64,000 nt of DNA, taken from positions 1 through 64,000 of the forward strand of contig NMRA01000223.1 of the NCBI GenBank assembly GCA_002633005.1, read 5' to 3'. Every line of letters begins with the position of its first letter. Position 1 is the first letter of the stretch. Shown here piece by piece: positions 55,498-64,000 of this stretch. The translations under genes and the position numbers were made by a program. Source of the DNA: Phoronis australis. Its lineage: Eukaryota; Phoronida; Phoronidae. Under the pieces are notes generated by a model. The model had not been told where the DNA came from and made no database searches. It saw only the letters and a list, made by a program, of their open reading frames with translations.

Positions 55498-57514
55498 TTC
55501 GATAGGAAACTTGACATTTCGCTGTTTCGATCTCAAGCTCACTAACCGCTTAAACCACCCACCCGATTTCCATTATCCATTTCGTACTTGAGTTTCATAG
55601 CGGTCTCCGGGCGCGTTGTGTGTACTATTGACCTACTTTAAAGTGAACCACAACGCGCCAGCTTCCCCACTTAATATGTCGGCTCCAACTGCATGATCTA
55701 TTTGGACTCGATGGATTGGAAATCGACTTGTCGGGTGAAACGTTTCTGTGATAATTAAGTTACGCACTTCAAATTCTTTTGACATTGCGCGTGCTTTTTT
55801 AAGCAGTGAACATTTTATTAAGGATACAACATGTATAGGTTATAATTCAGTTGACAATGCGTGTGAACTTTGAAGTAGCGAACATGGTACTGATTATAAC
55901 ATGCATTGGTTATATTGAATGGAAAATTCTCAACAAAAACCTTAACACTCACAACTTAATCGTTTTTTTCTCGGCTTCGGGAAATCAGCTTAATGGGAGT
56001 TTAGGAATACGGGCTCTCAAAAACGGCTGTGTAGGTTATAATGAAACTTTCCAAACTTAATTTTTATTATTCAATCAAAAAATCCAGCAGGATTATTGAT
56101 ATAAGGGTTTGGTTTTTGTGTAATGTAAGAAAGACAAATACGACTTCTATTTTTACAAAAATGCATTACGATTTGCGAGTAGATTTATCATGGAAACCAA
56201 ATGCGAAAACTAAACGAAAATTCAGCAACTACATACATGCATCTGGCTGCGGAGGATTTTTTTTGGCAGACAGGTTTTAACGTTACATTAATGATATGTT
56301 TGTAAAAGAGCCTTCGGAGAAGCAGAATTGTCTGCAGCTATTCAAGATCGACATGAGAGTTTATTTTCATGTCAACCTACGACAGACTTTAAACTCTGCG
56401 CTCCGTTTTTCTTGTGTCGGACTATTGTGCTATACCGACAGCAGACCTGCAACATTTCTCTCTCTATCTCAAATAATACATGGGACCCATGGATGTCGTT
56501 GCGTTTGTTTTTAAACGTCATTTTCAAGATTTAACTGGCTAAAGGAATACCTTAATTGGCTATTCATTCTCATAAAATTATTATCTTGATATGCCTTCTT
56601 CCAATGATTAATTTTTGTGACCGTGGTTCGGAAATGGAGACTTATTACAACAGATATCGAACTAAATTTAACTCCGGGATTGTGAAAATTGCAGTTCAAT
56701 CCGTCGTGATTCTAGAATAAAATGATTATTTTGGGTTCGGAATAATACTGCTTACTACCAACAGTTAATTTTCTTTGCGTTTTTCACCAATTACGCAACA
56801 ATACCCCCTGAAGTCCCACAACATCCCAACAGATGTCAAAATTTTTAAACTTTATCGAAAGTCTTAATGTTCTGCGTGGTGCGGTGGTGATGAGTTTTAT
56901 GTACCGAATGAATGTGCTTGTATGTCCCATTCCATCCTCTACAAGTTAACCCATTAGGTATTGCCTGAGACATGTGAATAGCAGAAACTTGAAAGTGGAC
57001 TCCGGCAGCATCAGAAGAAAATGAATATAGGAGACCTGTTGAGCTACGAAGTGCAGTCATTGAAACCTGGAATCGGTTTCTCTGCATTAACGGGAACAAA
57101 CTGGCTTCAAACGTGGCTAAAAATACTACCAACAATTGATTACCACAGAGAGGAATTGGCGTTCTTCGTTACAACCGACAGGACTTCTGTGTTCTTGTGT
57201 TATACAAGCGTGTGGTGGCTGAAATTTACATAAATATCAGTTCACTAACACACAAAGGATATGGCGTTATTTGCTGCATTCGACAGGACTTGTGTACTTT
57301 TGAGCAATACTCGCGAGAGATGGCTGAAACTCAGTTATCCATTCCAAAGGAAGCCGTAAAACAGGGAGGCATAGAATACGCACAATTGATGCAGACGTGG
57401 CAGTTCTCAACATATCTGAACGCTATGAATTCTCTTTGGAGTCTTAAAGAGCTTCAGGTAACCTTCCGCTCTTGAAGTTGCCTAAGCTCTGAGTCCCGAC
57501 CTGCGTTGGTCCTT
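55498..57514. other. Unassigned, with a diverged local duplication
   Basis: 57150-57230 and 57257-57335 are diverged duplicates (TGGCGTT-TT...CGACAGGACTT...TGGCTGAAA). Several frames occur near 55851-56514 but none is recognisable or splice-bounded. Confidence 0.35.
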
Positions 57515-57604
57515 GCAGATGTTCCCCCCTTCACTGGATGTGACACGGTGTCCTGTTTACGAGGAAAGGGCATGCGATGGCGTGATTTGCTTGCTAGAGA
57601 ATAG
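57515..57604 (+). pseudogene. FEN/XPG-like H2TH fragment, second copy
   Basis: The acceptor-like GTCCTTGCAG overlaps ADVPPFTGCDTVSCLRGKGM, then RWRDLLARE and a stop. FTGCDTVS-x(2)-RGKGM matches the same repeat-associated motif as at 32992. Too short to be functional alone. Confidence 0.35.
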
Positions 57605-58006
57605 TAGCAAAAATCCAAAAGAATACTCCATGAGGGAGGGTGGTGATGGTGTAATACAATGTATGTTTACGATTGAAACTAGAGGAAAGTATATAAAAAT
57701 ATTCCATCTCATAAGCACTTAGAACCTAAAAGGTTCTGAACACAATGAGAGACTATAAATACAGGGCTCGCGGGCGTGTAAGTTTAAAAATGAATTGGGT
57801 TGAAATTGAGGTTGATTTAAAGAAGACATTATTTTCCATCTCATTTTAGCAAAAATACAGTTAATAACGTCTTCTCGTAATTTTATTAAATAGTCGTGCC
57901 TTACTTCGAAAGTGACGTTTTAGGGTGTTAAGAATTTGCTCTTTACTTTAAATTGGTTGTACCAGGCCATGTTCACAGCCATCTCTCTATCGTCTTTTTT
58001 CTTCAG

Positions 58007-58096
58007 CAGAGACTGACCAAACTGACACCATTGGAGAGGTCTCACACAGACACTAACTTAGGTCCAACATCCAGATGCCTCTCCACAACCTTGCTG
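58007..58096 (+). CDS. Candidate exon, 90 bp, phase 0-0
   Basis: A strong pyrimidine-rich acceptor (CGTCTTTTTTCTTCAG) and donor CTG|GTATCA bound QRLTKLTPLERSHTDTNLGP plus ten residues. Unassigned. Phase-compatible with the mini-exon at 58876. Confidence 0.3.
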
Positions 58097-58875
58097 GTAT
58101 CAAAATCTATTGGAAACTTTAATTTGCGTACCGGTAGGTCAATTTCTGTCTTGGCATGTGCGTTTTTGTGCGTCATTATAAGATTAGACGCTTTGACGGT
58201 AGTATCTTTTATTCCGCGTCTACAGCCAAACTATTATAGGAATCCGTTGAACTCTACTGTTTGTCTCACTTACACTGTAAACCTTTTCAGTGGGAAATCA
58301 CACTTGTTTGACCCAGATGACTCTGCAAGTACGCAGCTTGCCATGAGTATAGTTGACTTTTCTTTGGGAAAAACAATTGACCCTTGGCAATTGTGGGCTG
58401 GGAAATTGCCCTTTGACACCCAGCACTGTGAACCACAACTTTTAATTGGAAAACAATGATTGTGTTGACAAGGGAATGGAATTCCCTTCTTCATCAGTGC
58501 TCAGTCTCAGTGCTCAATCTGTATTAAAACAAAGGCAATGTGGATTGAGCATGTACGCTTCAGGCGTTACGGGCACGTGGAACTTTCTATTTGCATCAAT
58601 GGCACTTAAGCAGATTACGCGTAACACCTTACTCGTTGTGCACACGGGTACGAATGGAGAAAATGTCTATCTCAAACATGCTTCAGTCCCCTCACATTTG
58701 ATTGCACACGTTCTCGAAAATACTGTTAACTTTTGGCGTCAAGTTCAAGCAGGAATTTTGAGAATACATGAAAATTGCAAGTGATTAAAGAAAAGTTTAT
58801 TTTTGGTATTCTGACTAGCCGATATTTATCATTTGAGTTGACTCTGTTGGAAAATCTGAATGGTCTCTCCCTTAG

Positions 58876-58921
58876 GCTGTGTTACTGAAGCAAGCTAAGC
58901 ATGTTGTTGGTGAAACTTACG
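58876..58921 (+). CDS. Candidate mini-exon, 46 bp
   Basis: Acceptor TCTCTCCCTTAG, donor TACG|GTAAAG. Encodes AVLLKQAKHVVGETY. Unassigned. Starts in phase 0, as the exon at 58007 requires, and ends with one extra base. Confidence 0.3.
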
Positions 58922-61900
58922 GTAAAGCCATGATAGTTCGATGCAGAAACAGGGCACAGACAACGCGTAGACGATCGCATATTAGCAAATTAAATTTGAA
59001 AGATAAGTTGAATAGCAAATCAGTAAACGTTTTCTCAATTTTTATGTGTTTCAGACGAAAGACCGAGATGGGTCCTGGAAGAGAGAAACAAACGAATTGC
59101 ATGTACTTTTCTGATGAACCATGTCAAAGTAAAATCAAAGACATATAATTCTATACTGGTTTGTTGTTTCAGTCAGAACTTAGTTGATTACATCCTAGTA
59201 CAAGGACCTAAACACTTCCAAGTACTCATCAAATTGTAGTCCTTACCGTAAAATTAGTCGATTTTGGCAACCATATCCGAGCCAATTGCAATGTGTACAT
59301 GTCTATTAGCCACTTTGGAATTTGCAATCTCATGATTGGATAACCCCCGCTCCCTGACACGTTTTTCCGGGTGGGTGATGGTTCCGATGACTTCTTTGGT
59401 ACTGCCAAGGAATGTTTTGTTTAAGAAAATTAGGAGACAAAAACACCTAATGTAATTGTGCCACTTCTTCAGCTTAACAAATTGTAAATGCATCACTATC
59501 GACCAACAGTCTACTCGGAATTCGTGCGCAATTCGGTCCCCATCCATGTTATTTTGCCAAATGTGATGTCCCAATACATGAAGGTTTTTTCTAACAAGAG
59601 ATCTGATAAAAAACTCTAAGGTATAAACAAAAATCGTAGACGATTTTCTGCTGTTATAAACAAACCGTGTAACGAATTTGATGATGCTTCAGTAATAATA
59701 AGCAAAAGGTACACTGTGTCATTATTACCAACCCAAACAAGCCTCAGACCTGAACTTTGGTGATTTTGACGTGTTTAAATTCGGAAGTTTAGAACTATTT
59801 GCTTGCCCATGACTTAAGCTTCTAGAAACCTGTTACCTACAGGTATTTCCAACCAGGGATTCTAAAGCTGATTTTTAAGTAGCATACACATTTTCCGTGA
59901 ACCTTTCTCTTTTAAATGGTACCTATTCAATGCGTTACCATGATCATGTGAGTGTTCCCAAACTCAAGACTGGATCAATTGAAGCAAACTTGCATGGGCG
60001 TACACACGTCTTTTGTTTTGCAACCCTTCAGTCGAAAACTAAATGTTGTCATTGTGCCTCATTTCGTTATTGTGACTGTGAAGCGAACTTTAGGGTCTTC
60101 AGGGAGTGTATCCCGGAGACGTTATTATCACTGGCTCTAATTCCGTCCACCAAAAAGGTGGAAAATGAATTAAAAAAGAGATTCCTACACTGGTCTCAGG
60201 TTTATGACATGACAAAACATCATGGAAATTTCGTCAAAGTCCGAGGCTTACTGATTTGTCAGCCATAGTCTTGTCACCTTCGTGGTATTCCGACATTATT
60301 TTGTTGTCGCGCGTTCGGTTGTTTAGTGTTGTGCAGACGACAAAATGTAAGGCGCGTGGCTTTTTACTTTGCACTTCTTTGTGATTCGCCCATGTACAGG
60401 TAATACAAAAAATACGCACTCTGTGTTATTAACCATTCATTTCGTAACACATGTCAGGTCATGTGAGAAATCATCTTTAAAGTGAAATGCAGTTCACGGC
60501 AGGCAAACATGCAAAGACAGGTGATTAACCCATTATCACTGATTTGAAGCATACTATGGATATTAGTTTCATTGAGATGATAAACACCTCAGTAAATTCA
60601 AGGCTCTTTTTACCTTGTTTAAGTTGAAGAAATCAGCTGGCCTCTTTTTTGGGTTAAACCAAGCAATGGGCTCATCTAAAACAGCGTTTTTGCAATGCAG
60701 AATAGAAGTTCTTATGCGCAAGATAATAATTTTCCATAATTTTAATGAAGCATTTTTGGCTTCATCAGGATGTTAAAATATTCCCGTTAATTCTGTCGGT
60801 AAGTTCGCAATTTCAGGATTAAACTATAAAATGATCAGAGGTTAACAAGGCATTGACATTTCATCTACAGTTTCAGCAGCTGTATCTCTGCTGTTCCTAC
60901 AGAAATCAACACCGCACTTTTAGACAAGATGTATCTATCTTAGTAATGGTGATAGATTTAATTAAGCTGTCTGTCTGTGAGCATTTTCCTACATGTATTA
61001 AAATCACAGTCCTTTAACAACTACCCCAGTAGAAATTACATCTACAACTGATACATGTTTGGAACACTGTCACAGCAGTAATATACAAACATGAAGGTTT
61101 GATTAAACAATGTCGTTATTAATATTTAATTTAGTTTCATGAATTATGGTGGATTTCCATCAGCTATTTTTCCATTTCACTTAAATGCCACGATTTTCGC
61201 AAATCCATTTTGCATTAACAGGTGTCAATTCAGAGGTGGAAAAATGGTTGACCAACTGACTTGCCGTGTTAGTGTTCACCGGTTTAAATGATTGTGTCTA
61301 CTGTAATGAAGTGTGTGGCACCTCTAAATTTTATCCAAAGAGAAACAGTGCGAGGTGCTTTTCTCATGTATGGAACCTACATTGTATTAACAATCACTTG
61401 ATGCACCATCAAGGGAGTACGAAATCACCACAACTACAAAGAATGGAAACTGGTTTTGGCGAGAGCAGAAAAGCTTACAATTGCGTGTCCACCATACATG
61501 AATGTGTGTTCAAGATACCGGGCTCATCTTGGAATTTGATGGACACCAAGTAGACTGTCGAAACATCCACTTCATAGAAGTAGATAGACACTGACCAACG
61601 GCTCTAGCTGGCTTTTCGGCAAATTGTGCCTCTAACCGATTGAACAATCGAAGTCACGTTGTTAAAAGTACCTTTTGGCATAGCGGGATACATTAGGGTG
61701 CTGTCGGTGTTTTTAATTTCTTCGATATTGCACGAATACTCCGATTATCAAACTTTTCCTTCGAGCAGTCTTTCGTTCAATTCCCAAAATAATAAACTGA
61801 CCATCTTTAACTCGGTGGCAAGAAGTGGTATCACGTCATAACCATAGTTACCCATTTTGGAAACTGAACGAGAGATTGCTCGAAAAAAAAGTTTGATAAC

Positions 61901-62422
61901 GGCAGTATTTCTCCAATTTGGATACAATTAAATACATTTCCGGCCTTCTAGGTTGTCCTTCAATGTCCAAAAGGTGCATTTTTATAGCAATTGTACTTTG
62001 AGGTTTTAATACCTGTAGGTGGGAAGGTACTTAAAAACGTGACCTTTTCGTCAGTGCGAGGCATAATTCCGGCGTATAGAGCTCATGTAGGAGTTACACG
62101 GTATCTTCTGAGCCAGCGGTGGTCTCTATCTTACGACTACTTTGCCTGCCAAGCCTGGAATGGGAAAATCGACTCACTGAAAAGAAAATAAAATGTTCCT
62201 CACCTGTTGAATCCAGTGAGTACTGCTTCGATGGTAGCATTTTGCTAATAGTCAGTATTATAGGTCCCCGATTTGAGAATCAGTTAACCCCACTAAATAA
62301 TGAGTAGATTGTGGAACAGGTTCAAGGTACTGGAGAATACGTTCGTCATTGGTCTCTAGAGGCATTGTAGATGTAAAAATCACTTGCTTAGAGACGTGGT
62401 TGGTTGTTAGCAGACGTTTTGA
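58922..62422. other. Unassigned stretch
   Basis: Frames such as 59897-60268 and 61266-61553 have no recognised domain and no clear splice borders. No repeats beyond simple sequence were noticed. Introns of the gene suggested by the flanking candidate exons are possible. Confidence 0.35.
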
Positions 62423-62678
62423 CCAGGGGCCCGTTCCAACAAAACTGACTTAGCTAAGACAATTCTTAAATTTTACTAAATTTTAAAATAAAAGTTAAAT
62501 TTGTCTCAAATTCATTTTAACGGAGAGATCTTAAGCTTAATTTAAGTGTTTGACAGATGCTTTGTCTTAATTTTGACAAACTTGCCGGATGTGGAAGTTT
62601 CAAAGATTGGAAGTTAAGAAAAATCTGAGACTTAAGTCGAAAATGAACTTAAGTCAGTTTCTTGGAACGGGCCCCTGG
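62423..62678. mobile_element. MITE with ~30-bp terminal inverted repeats
   Basis: It begins CCAGGGGCCCGTTCCAACAA and ends with the complement of CCAGGGGCCCGTTCCAAGAA. The inversion continues into ACTGACTTA. 256 bp, no coding capacity. A target-site duplication was not clear. Confidence 0.88.
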
Positions 62679-62767
62679 TCCGCCAGGTCCTTGTCGATGA
62701 ATGAGGGATTTACCGCCTTTCGCTCGTAAAAATGCTTTCGAAAATGACAATTTTGTTCCTTGGCTAG

Positions 62768-62903
62768 GATCCTGGATGTCGCTAGAGAGATGGTGTGCCG
62801 AGTCGCAAAATTATATTCCCCCACAGCTGTAGGGGAACACAGATTAGTTATGGTTTATGCATTGTTTGCTAATAAAAGCTGGTCAGGGCTTCAGGCTAAC
62901 CAG
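62768..62903 (+). CDS. Candidate penultimate exon of an unassigned gene
   Basis: Acceptor CTTGGCTAG, donor AACCAG|GTAACA. One base plus 45 codons: ILDVAREMVCRVAKLYSPTA, VGEHRLVMVYALFANKSWSG, LQANQ. It joins in phase 0 to the exon at 63025. The composition looks protein-like, but I do not recognise the family. Confidence 0.4.
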
Positions 62904-63024
62904 GTAACACATATTTTAATTTTTCTTTCAAGTTTTATGACAATCTAAAGCATATAATGATCTGATGATGAAACTGTTGGCAACTGAAATGTCTCCTTAC
63001 TAATGTTACATGGACATTCCACAG

Positions 63025-63087
63025 GCGCAACCAGGGTTAGAGACGAAAGTTAAATCTCACTTGCATACTCTCGCACATACATTTTGA
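63025..63087 (+). CDS. Candidate terminal exon of the same gene
   Basis: Acceptor CATTCCACAG, then AQPGLETKVKSHLHTLAHTF and a TGA. In phase with 62768-62903. Short, so support comes mainly from the splice signals and phase. Confidence 0.35.
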   Translation, partial: AQPGLETKVKSHLHTLAHTF

Positions 63088-63266
63088 AACTTATCCCAAA
63101 ACCAAGAAGCATTGAATTTTCTTATCAGATGGCTTCAAGAATCTTTGAACTTGTTAAAACTTATGAGGGCATTGGTTAAACCAAGGACATATTTCATTTT
63201 GTTTCAAATTCAAGCCTTGATAGCTGCACTATTTTTAAATAAACAATTAAACATAGGAAGCTTTAC

Positions 63267-63371
63267 CTGACATGTGGGTGTAGACAGCCCACTACCACCA
63301 CTGTTGTGAATGGTCCGATGTGTACGTTTGGATGACCACTCTTCGAAGTACTCCACCAAGTTCATAGAGAG
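63267..63371 (-). CDS. Candidate exon, 105 bp, phase 0-0
   Basis: Acceptor ATTGTTTTCAG and donor TGTCAG|GTAAAG on the minus strand enclose LSMNLVEYFEEWSSKRTHRT plus IHNSGGSGLSTPTCQ. 35 uninterrupted codons. Unassigned; it may belong to a gene extending beyond the window end. Confidence 0.4.
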
Positions 63372-63471
63372 CTGAAAACAATGAGGAGATATGAGCAAAT
63401 GTAACAGTATGTTATAGCGTCTTAAGAATTCCGACACAAACCATTTACGGGAAACGTTATCCATGTAATGA

Positions 63472-63629
63472 TCAAGGGCGGATCCAGAATCTTGAGTTAT
63501 GGGGCCAGGAAGAGTAATAGCCAGGGTTTTGCATATCAGACATTCGTATCCCCAACTACTAAATGGAGTCTGGGAGATTTTTAGGGGGGCATGGTTCCCT
63601 TGGCCCCCTTTTAATTCCGCCACTGAAGA
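63472..63629. mobile_element. Small hAT-type MITE-like repeat
   Basis: The ends resemble the widespread animal motif: CAAGGGCGGATCCAGAATC at the left and the complement CAGTGGCGGAATTAAAAGG at the right. About 158 bp. No 8-bp target duplication is evident. Confidence 0.55.
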
Positions 63630-64000
63630 TACTGACATGGTCTTAATAAGCTATCTAACACAACCATAATAGTTCACAGTACGAATATAATGAGATTTAT
63701 GGCACTCTGACATAAATCCTATTATTTGGGCAAATACCATTATGGAGCCCTTCATGCTTCATATCCAACTGCTGGTTAGTTCCTACCAAGTCCGACGGTT
63801 GCGCTGTTTGTTCTTTCTCTCCAGCTTCCTGTTGGCCCAGCCTCAAGCAACAGTACATTCACTCGTAAGTTTTTCTAATTAGACAAGTTTATAACTAATA
63901 GACTCCTTCCCGTTCGTCGTTAATGGTCCTGGACAAACGATACTTCCCTTATTTATTATTTGTAGCCACAGATGGCTTTTCTAACGGCCGATTTCTTTCG
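63630..64000. other. Flanking sequence with one possible mini-exon
   Basis: On the plus strand TGTTCTTTCTCTCCAG is followed by 43 bp (LPVGPASSNSTFT) and CTC|GTAAGT near 63825-63866. The splice signals are strong, but the piece is too short to assign. Confidence 0.25.

Noticed and set aside
1-64000. tRNA or rRNA genes
   Set aside because: No GGTTCRANNCC-type B box in a plausible cloverleaf and no rRNA core sequence was noticed; small RNAs cannot be excluded without a covariance search.

Overview
This window looks like nuclear DNA from an animal, probably a marine invertebrate. The evidence is AT-rich, intron-rich sequence, two kringle exons with symmetric phase-1 introns, a UBE3D-type gene split into short exons with GT-AG borders, and a transposon mix typical of such genomes: a Mag-like Ty3/Gypsy LTR element, two RNase H-bearing LINEs, a Penelope-like element (PLE), Kolobok-type THAP transposons, and elements with tandem-repeat cores. 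A hemichordate or cephalochordate is my guess, not a demonstrated identity. Nothing bacterial or viral is seen.

Layout. 1-1.1 kb: tandem repeats, including a 50-bp unit arranged as 150-bp trimers. 1.1-12.0 kb, minus strand: at least five phase-compatible exons of a UBE3D-like gene (E3 ligase, HECT_2 family). Its large intron holds a repeat element (2.1-9.7 kb), itself split by a Ty3/Gypsy element (3.2-9.6 kb) with identical 113-bp LTRs and a 5-bp target duplication. 12-16 kb: repeat clusters and minisatellites. 16.2-24.8 kb: a Kolobok-like transposon (TTAA target, THAP relic) that holds a 1.4-kb TIR element and a decayed LINE. 25.6-28.4 kb: arrays of a ~150-bp unit in ~450-bp trimers. 28.5-30.0 kb: a second LINE, minus strand. 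30.1-32.5 kb: an array of a 301-bp unit, interrupted by a second copy of the 1.4-kb TIR element. 33-34.1 kb: a FEN-like fragment and GC-rich hairpins. 37.6-39.7 kb: a long PLE reading frame. 42.6-44.5 kb: two kringle exons on the plus strand, the first with a stop at its conserved Trp. 51.5 kb: a foldback element. 54.1-55.5 kb: a second, shorter Kolobok copy. 57-63.1 kb: isolated exon-like pieces, mostly plus strand and unassigned, then small MITEs.

Assembly. The window contains 11 single-N gaps. Nine are flanked by direct duplicates of the same sequence; the other two bracket one repeat contig lying inside a LINE reverse transcriptase. The duplicates differ by SNPs and indels, so they look like unmerged contig ends or haplotypes. 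Several apparent duplications, including the doubled gag-RT of the LTR element, are therefore probably artefacts.

How it fits together. Only the UBE3D-like gene and the kringle gene are convincing host genes. Most of the rest is layered transposon insertion, and uninterrupted paralogues inside the window let several insertions be placed to the base.
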